A stretch of 64,000 bases of DNA. Origin: Streptomyces longhuiensis. Its GTDB lineage: Bacteria > Actinomycetota > Actinomycetes > Streptomycetales > Streptomycetaceae. The DNA lies in contig NZ_CP085174.1 of the NCBI RefSeq assembly GCF_020616555.1, positions 138,016 to 202,015 on the forward strand, read 5' to 3'. Below the pieces are notes generated by a model. It did no database searches. It was not told the DNA's origin and saw only the letters and a list, made by a program, of their open reading frames with translations. Below, piece after piece: positions 49,438 to 57,057 of this stretch. Numbering within the stretch: the stretch's first letter is position 1; each line of letters begins with the position of its first letter. The position numbers were made by a program, and so were the translations under genes.

Positions 49438-51901
49438 CCGCACCACGGTCGAGACCTACACGGCCCGCAACCGGCGGCCACGGCCCCGCGACAGCAGCCG
49501 CGAGGCGAGGCGGCCCGGGTTCCAGGGGGCCACCCTTGAGCCGGCACCGGCTCCGCGCCCCAAGCATCCGCCAGCCCCGTTCGGCAATCTGACCACGGCA
49601 TCGGTCGAGGATCTGTGCGGCCTGGCCGCACAGATCCTGCGAGGGAAGACGAACTCGGTCGCAGAGAAGCGCAGCCGCGGGATCCGGAGGCTCCTCGGCC
49701 ACCTGGCGACGCTGCCCGGCGATACTTGGCAGGAGCGTTGGGAGGGCAGCGGCTTCAACGACGAGAACGCTCCGTCGGTGACCGTCCTGGCCAGGCCGGA
49801 GGTCTGCTACGACAGATCCAACCTGATCTCCGCACTGAAGATGGCGTTCGGCATGAGGGTCATCCAGCCGTCGCTGTCCGGGTTCAGAGCGAACAAGTTC
49901 CCGGACTACCCGGAGCCGTTCCGCAAGCTCCAGCGCGACCCTCAACTCGATGAGCTCTTCCGCGCGATCGACTCCCACCCGGGGTGGAAACCCACGAACC
50001 GGCTGCGGGCGAAGTTCGACATCGTCTGCGCACTGACCACCCAGGGCATCCCCCTGGCCGACCTCACACCGTCCGCGCTCCTGCACTACGCGATGGAGGT
50101 CAAGAGGCTGCGGGTCATTCACGGCGGCAGCAGCAGTAACTCCGGACTCGGCGGTTACGCCGCCTGGGAGGTGCTGAACAGCACCGGTCACTTCCCGCAG
50201 AGCACCCCGCCGATCCTGCGCATGATCGTCTACAACGGGCAGAAGACCGTCGAAGAACTCGTCGACAGCTACCTTGTCAAGAACGCCGGTGTCCGTCAGC
50301 TCCTGATCGACTACCTCACCCGGCGTCGGGCGGACACCGACTACATCACCCTCCAGGCCCTGGCCCGCAATCTCGCCAACCTGTTCTGGGTGAGCATCGA
50401 GCAGATCAGTCCCGGCCAGAAGGACCTCGTGCTCAGCCCAGAGGTCTACGACCAGTGGCGCACGGACCTTCAGCACTGGACGAACGACAAGACGAAGGTC
50501 CGCAAGCACTTCGAGACGATCCTGCTGACCGTCCGTGCCTTCTACGTCGACCTCCACAGCTGGGCCATCGCCGAGCCCGAGAAGTGGGCCCACTGGGTTG
50601 CTCCCTGCCCGGTCCTGCCGCGCGATCTCAAGGGCTTCGGCAAGCGCCAGCGCGAGAACAACCGGAACATGGCCGACCGCACGCGGATCCGTCAGCCCCT
50701 GCTGCCCACGCTTGTCCAGCATGTCGAGTCACGGCACGAGCACCTCGCCGCCCTGCTCGAAGCCGGCCGCAAGGTTCCGCTGGGCGAAGCGTTCACCCTG
50801 GGCGGGCTCCGCTACAACCGCACCGACTCCCTCGCGGACCGGCGCCGGGCCAGGCTCCTGGACGAACCGGCCGTCAGGGTCGTCGACCACGCCACGGGCG
50901 GGACGACCGACGTGACCGTGGCCGAGGACATCGCCTTCTGGGAGTGGGCGATCGTCGAGCTCCTGCGGCACAGCGGCATCAGGGTGGAAGAGTTGACCGA
51001 GCTGACCCACCTCGGTATCCGCCAATACCAGCGGCCGAACGGCGAGGTCATCGCCCTGCTGGTGGTCGCACCCTCCAAGAGCGACCGCGAACGCGTGATC
51101 CCGATGTCCGCCGAGCTCTTCCACGTCATCGCGCGGATCGTCCGCCGCCAGACCCCCGACGGGAAGCCGATTCCGCTGGTCAGCCGCTACGACCCACACG
51201 AAAAGACCTGGTCAGAGCCCATGCCTTTCCTGCTTCAGCGCAAGATCGGCACCATCCGGGGCGTCATGGCCGCCGGCACTGCCCTCAAGATGCTCCGCCG
51301 CACCTGCGTGAGGATCGCCGAGACGAACTCGGCATTCGCCGGGATGACGTTCACCCCGCACGACTTCCGCCGGCTCTTCGCCACGGAGATCGTCAACGGC
51401 GGCCTGCCCATCCACATCGGCGCCGCCCTGCTCGGACACCTGAATCTCCAGACGACCCAGGGCTACGTCGCCGTCTTCGCCGAGGACGTCGTCGCCTCCT
51501 ACCAGCAGTTCCTCAACCACCGCCGGACACAGAGGCCCAACGGCGAATACGCCGACGTCACCCCTCAGGAGTGGGCAGAGTTCGAGGAGCACTTCGACAA
51601 GCGCAAGGTCGAACTCGGCAACTGCGCTCGCCCCTACGGATCTTCCTGCCAGCACGAACACGCCTGCATCCGCTGCCCGATGCTCCAGGTCAACCCGAAG
51701 ATGCTGCCCAGGCTCGCGGAGATCGAGAAGGACCTGATTCTCCGCCGCAAGCGGGCCGAGGAAGAACAGTGGCTCGGCGAGATCGAAGGCATCGACATGA
51801 CCTTGACCTTCGTCCGCACCAAGCAAGCAGACGCCGCGCGACTCGCCCAACGCACACCCGTCGCCCTCGGCATCCCGACCCGCCGTCCCCGGCCCGACTG
51901 A
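49430..51901 (+). CDS. Large tyrosine recombinase, TnpB-like
   Basis: 823 aa, GTG 49430 inside the 3' end of the first recombinase gene. Long N-terminal region, then catalytic domain with Arg518 (HSGIRVEELTEL), Lys550 (APSKSDRERVIP), His644-x2-Arg647 (TPHDFRRLFATE), His670 (LLGHLNLQTTQGY) and Tyr679. A Cys-rich segment near the end (NCARPYGSSCQHEHACIRC) looks like a zinc site. All catalytic residues are present. Size and gene order match TnpB of Tn554-family elements, though it is longer than the ~630-aa type protein. Confidence 0.88.
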   Translation: MVNRTTVETYTARNRRPRPRDSSREARRPGFQGATLEPAPAPRPKHPPAPFGNLTTASVEDLCGLAAQILRGKTNSVAEKRSRGIRRLLGHLATLPGDTWQERWEGSGFNDENAPSVTVLARPEVCYDRSNLISALKMAFGMRVIQPSLSGFRANKFPDYPEPFRKLQRDPQLDELFRAIDSHPGWKPTNRLRAKFDIVCALTTQGIPLADLTPSALLHYAMEVKRLRVIHGGSSSNSGLGGYAAWEVLNSTGHFPQSTPPILRMIVYNGQKTVEELVDSYLVKNAGVRQLLIDYLTRRRADTDYITLQALARNLANLFWVSIEQISPGQKDLVLSPEVYDQWRTDLQHWTNDKTKVRKHFETILLTVRAFYVDLHSWAIAEPEKWAHWVAPCPVLPRDLKGFGKRQRENNRNMADRTRIRQPLLPTLVQHVESRHEHLAALLEAGRKVPLGEAFTLGGLRYNRTDSLADRRRARLLDEPAVRVVDHATGGTTDVTVAEDIAFWEWAIVELLRHSGIRVEELTELTHLGIRQYQRPNGEVIALLVVAPSKSDRERVIPMSAELFHVIARIVRRQTPDGKPIPLVSRYDPHEKTWSEPMPFLLQRKIGTIRGVMAAGTALKMLRRTCVRIAETNSAFAGMTFTPHDFRRLFATEIVNGGLPIHIGAALLGHLNLQTTQGYVAVFAEDVVASYQQFLNHRRTQRPNGEYADVTPQEWAEFEEHFDKRKVELGNCARPYGSSCQHEHACIRCPMLQVNPKMLPRLAEIEKDLILRRKRAEEEQWLGEIEGIDMTLTFVRTKQADAARLAQRTPVALGIPTRRPRPD

Positions 51902-51997
51902 GCCTCTGACACTCGGAGATCCGGACGAATCCCGAGCCGATACCCGGTGTCTTTCTGCCCTGGCGGAGAGCGGATGGCCCCGGCGAGGATGCCAGCC

Positions 51998-52120
51998 GTG
52001 GCCACTGACCAAAACCTCAACCTCACTCCTCTCTGCCCGGCGCACTCGGCACCCGTCTTCGGCGCTGGTGCCGCGATCGGAGTGCTGGGCGGGATGATCG
52101 GCCTGGGCGGCGCGGACGGG
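51998..52120 (+). pseudogene. N-terminal fragment of a TauE/SafE-type permease
   Basis: The short frame from GTG 51998 contains FGAGAAIGVLGGMIGLGGAD. The G-x-x-x-G-x-L-G-G-x-I-G-L-G-G-A signature marks the first membrane helix of TauE/SafE sulfite-exporter-type permeases. The expected continuation (E/D-F-R-L-P) is missing and the DNA enters the DUF4253 gene on the other strand. Probably a relic picked up by the element; a chance Gly-rich stretch cannot be fully excluded. Confidence 0.4.
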
Positions 52121-52126
52121 CCAGGG

Positions 52127-52939
52127 TCAGTCCCACCAGAATTCCCAGCAGTGCGTGTCGATGAGTCGCTCGGCGTATGCCGCCAGGGTCTGAGGACGAG
52201 GGCCCTGCCAGATGCTGTCGGGACAAAAGGCGAAGTGTTCGGCCGCGACCAGCAGAGCATCGTCCCTGCTGGTCGGGGGCATTGCGACGCTCAGGTGGAG
52301 CGTGTCAGAACCAACTGCGACCACGCATGCACCGAAGCGTCGTTCCCAGTCGCTCACCACGGCGGAGAACGTGGCGGTGTCGTTGTCCCAGTTGGCGGGT
52401 CCGTCCCAGCCGACGAGGGCAAGGGCCTCGGCGCCGGAAGGCGCGGCGACCAGGCCCAGACGTGACTGCGGCCGCCTCAGGACGAAGTGTTCTGCGTACT
52501 CAGCAGCCAGCCGGCCGGGATCCGCCGTGGCTTCACGGCCGGGTGCCAGGCCCGGCCAGGTCTGACCAAAGGGGGCCGTGACGGCCAGCCGCTTATCGGG
52601 CGACAGCATGTCGTCGTCCTCGTCGATCGCGGTATACGCCGCCCACCACTTCGCGAGCAGATCGGCCGGGTCATGGTCGCCGGGTGATGACATCTGCTCG
52701 GGGAAGAGTTCGCCGACGCCCCAGGGCCGGAAGTCGCTGTCCTCGGGGTCGCGCGAGTCGAGAAGCAGGGGCCACACCCCTGAGCGGGGATGCTCGTCGC
52801 GGATCCGCTTCCACAACTCTGCAGATACGGCGCCGTCACTCAGCCATAGGGCCTGGACGCCTCCGTCACCTTCATCGGACGTGATCAACCGTCCAGGCGG
52901 GAGGTGGACAGCAATGGTCGACAGCAGCTCAGGGTTCAC
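52127..52939 (-). CDS. DUF4253-domain protein
   Basis: 270 aa, ATG 52939. The C-terminal ~110 residues match DUF4253: VSDWERRFGACVVAVGSDTL, LHLSVAMPPTSRDDALLVAAEHF, AFCPDSIWQG, LAAYAERL and the ending CWEFWWD. The N-terminal part (LSTIAVHLPPGRLITSDEGD) is less conserved. DUF4253 proteins are common in Streptomyces with no assigned biochemistry; some relatives occur with polymorphic toxins as immunity-like proteins. Here it is the only complete passenger of the recombinase element. Confidence 0.85.
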   Translation of the reverse strand: MNPELLSTIAVHLPPGRLITSDEGDGGVQALWLSDGAVSAELWKRIRDEHPRSGVWPLLLDSRDPEDSDFRPWGVGELFPEQMSSPGDHDPADLLAKWWAAYTAIDEDDDMLSPDKRLAVTAPFGQTWPGLAPGREATADPGRLAAEYAEHFVLRRPQSRLGLVAAPSGAEALALVGWDGPANWDNDTATFSAVVSDWERRFGACVVAVGSDTLHLSVAMPPTSRDDALLVAAEHFAFCPDSIWQGPRPQTLAAYAERLIDTHCWEFWWD

Positions 52940-53037
52940 GGGCGGATGCTAGCCGTGGGCTCTGACATGCTCGTGATTGCCTGCCTAACCCTGCCCTCAC
53001 ACGATCAACTCGCCTTGACTTAGTGCAGAGAAGGCAG

Positions 53038-53328
53038 AAGGTGAGGCACTCGGACACGGTCGACGCGGACGTGGTCGGGTACGTGGGGCCGGCGGCCCGG
53101 CCGCACCGGGTAGCGGTGCGGCTGCCGGATGGGAGCAGGGTCCTGTCGCAGGCGTTGACGGCGCCCATCGCGGCGGAAGTGGCACGCCACGTCGCGAAGG
53201 CCGGGCCGGGCCGCAGGGCCCGCACCTCTGGCGGCGAGTCGTACGTGACGACGTCGCATGGTCTGGTGGTTGAGGTGCTGGCAGGTACAACCCGTCATGC
53301 GGTGGTGACCGTGACGCGCGTCCGATAG
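53038..53328 (+). pseudogene. ATP-dependent DNA ligase, 3' part (OB domain)
   Basis: Reads KVRHSDTVDADVVGYVGPAA, then RPHRVAVRLPDGSRVLSQAL and ending VVTVTRVR. This is the OB-fold C-terminus of the ligase, with motif V/VI-like K-V-R-H and D-x-V-V-G-Y-x-G. A GTG at 53041 could start a separate 95-aa protein, but there is no good ribosome site. It joins in sense with the ligase 5' part after removal of 48181-53037, so precise excision could restore a functional gene. Confidence 0.85.
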
Positions 53329-53367
53329 CTGCGAACCGCGCCCAACTCACATGCGCTCACGTTGCGG

Positions 53368-53590
53368 CGATGGTGCGCAGGCGGTGCGGGTGCGGGGGAG
53401 TGCGCACCACCGGATGGGATGGCACGACAGCGTGCGCACAGACGGCAGAGTGAGCGACATCTGAGGCGCACCGCTCGGTGGGGGTGCGCTGCATCGTGCA
53501 CAACTCATCGCACCGGTGCGCGCCTGATGCGCACCGGTGCGTCGCCGACTGTGGTGCGGTGCGCGTGGTGCGCATGGTGCGCGGCCATCG
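53368..53590. repeat. Cluster of TGCGCAC / GGTGCG repeats
   Basis: In ~220 bases the words GGTGCG, GTGCGCAC and GCGCACC recur on both strands more than ten times (for example 53372, 53383, 53389, 53400-53407, 53432-53439, 53466, 53482, 53515, 53530, 53554, 53568, 53576). No good gene overlaps. It lies upstream of the replication-relaxation gene. Iteron-type origin or multi-site operator are the likely explanations; the spacing is irregular. Confidence 0.55.
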
Positions 53591-53640
53591 CCGTCGCTGA
53601 ACAGGCCCTGGGCGGTGTGGCATCGGCCACGGACGAACCC

Positions 53641-53711
53641 TGCGGTCAAGGGGTGGTCAAGGGGCGAAAGGACACCGCGGGCCGGGATGAGCAGACCGCG
53701 GTCAAGGGGTG
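53641..53711. repeat. Direct repeats GCGGTCAAGGGGTG
   Basis: GCGGTCAAGGGGTG occurs at ~53642 and ~53698, with a shorter GGTCAAGGGG between them (~53654). It follows the TGCGCAC cluster and may belong to the same control region. Confidence 0.45.
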
Positions 53712-53730
53712 ATCGCGCAGGGTGGCGCCC

Positions 53731-53759
53731 GTCCCGCGCGCGTCAGGTGCGCGCGGGAC
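53731..53759. other. 11-bp hairpin upstream of replication-relaxation gene
   Basis: GTCCCGCGCGC (53731-53741) pairs with GCGCGCGGGAC (53749-53759) around 7 bases. It may be a terminator for the ligase side or a structural element of the control region. From here to 54150 no separate gene is convincing. Confidence 0.5.
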
Positions 53760-54150
53760 GGACGAATAGCCGCCCCGTCCCGGCCTGGCCGGGAGGAACG
53801 AGGAGCCCGTGCCCGCACCCGCGCCCGCACCGACCCCCGCCGCCCGGTCCGTGTCGCCCGCGTACTGCGCGCAGCGCTGGGCAAGCCCTGGTGAGCTCCT
53901 GCCGCCGGCGCTTCCGGTCCCCCTGCCGAAGCCACTTCCGTGCCCGACGTCCGCGCACCCTGCATTTCCCCTGTTCACCACCGCTTTCCGGGGGCCGTAC
54001 CGGATTGTCACAACCCTCTTCTCTCCCCTTGCACTTGAGTTGGTTGTCGGTGGTGGAGGAGATCATCGGGTTCGGGGGGCCGGATCCCTCCACGGCCGGG
54101 GGCCGGCGCCCGGCCGGTGGCCGGACGCGATCGATGGGAGGGCGGGAGTG

Positions 54151-55545
54151 ATGGCGGGCAAGCGCAAGGCGAACGAGGCGGGATCGTCGAACGGGCTGCG
54201 CGGCGACGTGCTGTGCGTGCTCGGGGTGCTCAAGGTCGCGACCGCCGACCAGATACAGCGGCTGGCCTCGCCGCACCTGACCTACCGGCACACCCTGAAG
54301 AAGACGGCGGCCCTGCGGAAGGAAGCACGCACCGCCTCCCACCGTGGTGCGGCGAACGACCTGCGGCGCCATGGCCTGGCCGTCGACGGCGGCCGGACCC
54401 GGGGCGGTGAAGAGGTCCGGCTGCTCACCAAGGACGGGCTGGCCGCCGCCGCGATCGACCTGGACCGCGAGCCGGAGGAGATGGGCGGCATGCCCAAGAG
54501 CGCCGGCCGCTCCGGGGCCTCGCACCCCATGACGGTGAACGAGACGGTCATCGCGCTGATCCGCCCGAAGCCCGACCTCGACCTGGTCGCGGGGGAGCCG
54601 GCCGCAGCGGTCGCCGCCGCGAACGCCGCCGTCGACGCACCCAAGGGGATCGGCGCCATCACCTCCTACGCCACCGAGGTCGCGCTCCCGGTGAAGGGCA
54701 CCTGGAAGAACCCCGCGATCGGCAGCGCCCGCGCCGACGTCGTCGTGACCGCCCCGGACGACGATGTGCCGCTGCTGCTCATCGAGGTCGACAACTGCAC
54801 CGAGGAAGCCGTCCTCATCGCCGCGAAGTTCGACAAGTACGCCCGGTTCTTCCAGCGGAAGGAGAAGGACACCGACGGCGTCGAGAAACCGATGTGGCGC
54901 ACCCGCTGGTCCGCACCCGCCTGGGAGGGATACGAGCGTGTGCACCCGCCGGTCCTGCTCGTCTTCCACCAGGTCGGCAAGCGCTCCGCGAAGAGCCAGA
55001 TGGAGAGGGTCGCCGACCTCACCCGCCACCACTGGCAGGGCCGGTGGCATAGCGGGAGCGGCTTCCACTCCTACGACGGCTGCATCCCCATCGTGGCGAC
55101 CACGCTGGAGCTGCTGCGCGAGCACGGACCGGCCGGGCCCGCGTTCTGGCGCTTCGGCCGCAAGGAGCGACAGCCGCTGCTGGACGCGATCGGCAACCCC
55201 CGCCGGGACGCCGCACTCGCCCGCAGCCGCCAAGCCGCCCAGGAAGAGCAACAGCGCCGCGCGGAGCGGGAAGCCGCGGAGCGGGAGGCACAGCGGCCGG
55301 TGTGCGTGGACTGCGGGCGGAAGTTCACCGACGACCGGTTGGAGGCAACCGACTTCCGGAACTGGCAAAACCCCGAGTCGCACCCGCACCTGTGCGAGGA
55401 CTGCCAGAGCCGGGCCGTCGCAATCGAGCAGCAGGCCGAAGCCGACGAACGCGACCGGCAGGAGCAGGAGCACCTGCGCCAGGAGCAGGAAGCCGAGCAG
55501 GCAGCGCACAAGGCCGGCGGCTGGCTCTCCCGCTTCCGCACCTGA
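54151..55545 (+). CDS. Replication-relaxation family protein
   Basis: 464 aa; ATG 54151, with GGGAGGGCGGGAG upstream, is preferred although the frame is open to 53809. N-terminal winged helix (DVLCVLGVLKVATADQIQRL, then LKKTAALRKEAR) as in the replication-relaxation family (PF13814-like). A nuclease-like core follows (RADVVVTAPDDDVPLLLIEVDNCTEEAVLIAAKFDKY, given in part), with D...E-x-D and a basic residue, like a restriction-type fold. A Gln/Glu/Arg-rich tail with CVDCGRKF and CEDCQSR forms a zinc ribbon. These proteins are linked to plasmid replication and relaxation and usually neighbour an FtsK/TraB gene, as here. Confidence 0.85.
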   Translation: MAGKRKANEAGSSNGLRGDVLCVLGVLKVATADQIQRLASPHLTYRHTLKKTAALRKEARTASHRGAANDLRRHGLAVDGGRTRGGEEVRLLTKDGLAAAAIDLDREPEEMGGMPKSAGRSGASHPMTVNETVIALIRPKPDLDLVAGEPAAAVAAANAAVDAPKGIGAITSYATEVALPVKGTWKNPAIGSARADVVVTAPDDDVPLLLIEVDNCTEEAVLIAAKFDKYARFFQRKEKDTDGVEKPMWRTRWSAPAWEGYERVHPPVLLVFHQVGKRSAKSQMERVADLTRHHWQGRWHSGSGFHSYDGCIPIVATTLELLREHGPAGPAFWRFGRKERQPLLDAIGNPRRDAALARSRQAAQEEQQRRAEREAAEREAQRPVCVDCGRKFTDDRLEATDFRNWQNPESHPHLCEDCQSRAVAIEQQAEADERDRQEQEHLRQEQEAEQAAHKAGGWLSRFRT

Positions 55546-55859
55546 CCCCGGCAAGCTGTGGTGACCGGCCAGGAGGCAAGCCCAGGGAGGCCCTGGGCAA
55601 GCCCGCGTTGTCGGTGGCGACTGGAACGCTTGACGGATGAACGGCGATGAGCAGACCAGACCTACGCCACGCTCATCGGCGGGCCGCTGGACGGGCTGCT
55701 CCTGGACGTCACCATTAGTGCCCGGAGGAGATCGACGGCGGGGTCGCCCGAGCTCGGGCGGTGGCCCGGCGGCCGCGCGCTGTACGACCCGCGCCCGGAA
55801 GAACTGCGCGCACCCGGCCCTCTCACCCGAGGACCGGGCCCGGAGCGCGTGCCCGGTCG
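55546..55859. other. Intergenic stretch, no gene seen
   Basis: About 310 bases after the replication-relaxation gene and before the stop of a leftward gene. ORFs have poor composition. A direct repeat-like AGGAGGCAAGCCCAGGGAGG and scattered CCCGG are all I see. Confidence 0.3.
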
Positions 55860-56201
55860 TCAGCGAGCGCTGCGGTCGATCAGGGGACCACGCCTCCAGA
55901 AGACGCCCGTGGAGTCCTCGTCACGGGCCATCCACACCATGCGGGGACCACCGTTGTCGGCGGCTTCGGCGATGCGCTCCACCAGCGTCGTGCAGAGGTC
56001 TGCGGCTTCGTCCTCCTCGATGTCGTCGGTCGGGAACCCGGCCCGTACGTCCTGGCGTGCTTCCTGCCCGCCGTGGAGAGCGATGGTCAGGAACTCGGGC
56101 TGCTTCACGTCCCACCACACCTGCTCGATGGTGTCGGCCCGCACCATGCGCACGCCCAGGGCATCGCTGTGCAGTTCCACCCACACGTCCGTGACGGTCA
56201 T
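55860..56201 (-). CDS. Hypothetical protein, 113 aa
   Basis: ATG 56201 overlaps the upstream gene stop by one base (TGATG). Small alpha/beta protein: MTVTDVWVELHSDALGVRMV, VWWDVKQPEFLTIALHGGQE, ADLCTTLVERIAEAADNGG. Coupled to the 213-aa gene, so the two products probably work together. Family unknown. Confidence 0.6.
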   Translation of the reverse strand: MTVTDVWVELHSDALGVRMVRADTIEQVWWDVKQPEFLTIALHGGQEARQDVRAGFPTDDIEEDEAADLCTTLVERIAEAADNGGPRMVWMARDEDSTGVFWRRGPLIDRSAR

Positions 56202-56842
56202 CAGCCCTGCCCTCCAACGCGTCGGGGCTCCATGCCGATCGCGTAGGCGACGTCCTCGGACAGGCTCTCGTACGGCAGGCCGGCCTTCTCCACGATCCCG
56301 GCCAGCACTCCAGGTTCGGCGTAGTAGGTGCAGTCGGTCAGCCCGGCCTCCAGGCGAGCCAGGCGGCGCAGGAAGCGTTCCATATCGACGGGGCCGCCGC
56401 CGCGCATTGCTTTCCACGAGTGCGCGTACCGGTTCGCCCAGTCCTGCAGATGGCTCGCCTCACCGTCGAACAGGCCGCCTGCGTCCCGCTGCCCACGACG
56501 GGAGCCGACGCTCATCGGCCGGAGCCGGTGGTGCCGGGCGGTGGAGGGCCGCCTGTAGACCCAGAGCTCCGCGCCGCTACCGCCGGAGTCGACCACCACC
56601 GACCCGGGCAGCAGGTCCCACGTCTCCTCGATGACGGTCGCGGCCTTGTCGATGTCGCTCGCCGGTCGGCCGGGCACGAGCTGCACGTGCCCGACCCAGC
56701 CGTCGTCATGCTCCAGTACATCGAGCACCGCCCCCGGCAGCGGCCCGTCAGGGGAGGCGATCTCGCGGTCCCAGAGCTCCTGCGCGTCCTTGCCTCGCTG
56801 GAGGAACTGCCCCCGCCTGCGCTGCTGTTCGTGGTCCGTCAT
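56201..56842 (-). CDS. Hypothetical protein, 213 aa
   Basis: ATG 56842, preceded by GAAGAGGGACCG. Soluble protein: QQRRRGQFLQRGKDAQELWD, VLEHDDGWVGHVQLVPGRPA, VVVDSGGSGAELWVYRR, then a helical C-terminal half (MERFLRRLARLEAGLTDCTY). It is divergent from the FtsK-type gene. No family recognised; first gene of a two-gene unit. Confidence 0.6.
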   Translation of the reverse strand: MTDHEQQRRRGQFLQRGKDAQELWDREIASPDGPLPGAVLDVLEHDDGWVGHVQLVPGRPASDIDKAATVIEETWDLLPGSVVVDSGGSGAELWVYRRPSTARHHRLRPMSVGSRRGQRDAGGLFDGEASHLQDWANRYAHSWKAMRGGGPVDMERFLRRLARLEAGLTDCTYYAEPGVLAGIVEKAGLPYESLSEDVAYAIGMEPRRVGGQG

Positions 56843-56933
56843 CGGTCCCTCTTCCCGTAGATCGGCCCTGCACCTTCCGTTGTACCGACCGCGCCGCACA
56901 GATGGATGGCGTAGGGATTTTTGGGCCACGGAG

Positions 56934-56995
56934 TTGTCCACAGTTCGCAGCTCAGGGCCCGCATCTCGCCGCGCTCTATCCACAGGTCAACGGCT
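56934..56995. promoter_or_regulatory. DnaA-box-like pair (TTGTCCACA and TATCCACAG)
   Basis: TTGTCCACA at 56934-56942 matches the known Streptomyces DnaA-box consensus exactly, and CTATCCACAG follows near 56986-56995 in the same orientation. Both lie in the 215-base divergent spacer before the FtsK-type gene, beside ATTTTT-rich sequence. With the repeats at 53.4 kb this makes the 53-57 kb interval a candidate replication origin. Confidence 0.5.
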
Positions 56996-57057
56996 TTACG
57001 GTTCGTGTCCACTTCCGGGTGTGAGGTGCCGGGACGCAGATCGAAAGGGCACGGCCG

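Larger units (their letters stand above)
48181..53037 (+). mobile_element. Tn554-like tyrosine-recombinase element inside the ligase gene
   Basis: Defined by the split ligase: coding sense stops after TGGCG (48180) and resumes with AAGGTGAGG (53038). The insert is ~4857 bp. It carries two overlapping tyrosine recombinase genes in the order small then large, the TnpA/TnpB arrangement of Tn554-family transposons, plus a DUF4253 gene on the other strand and a permease remnant. No TnpC-like third gene, long terminal inverted repeat or target duplication is obvious, which also fits Tn554-type elements. The presence of the permease remnant leaves open a nested or composite insertion. Confidence 0.75.

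Noticed and set aside
53743..55554. 603-codon minus-strand ORF opposite the replication-relaxation gene
   Set aside because: Leu/Val/Gly/Arg-rich shadow; the sense protein has a winged helix, nuclease-like core and zinc ribbon.
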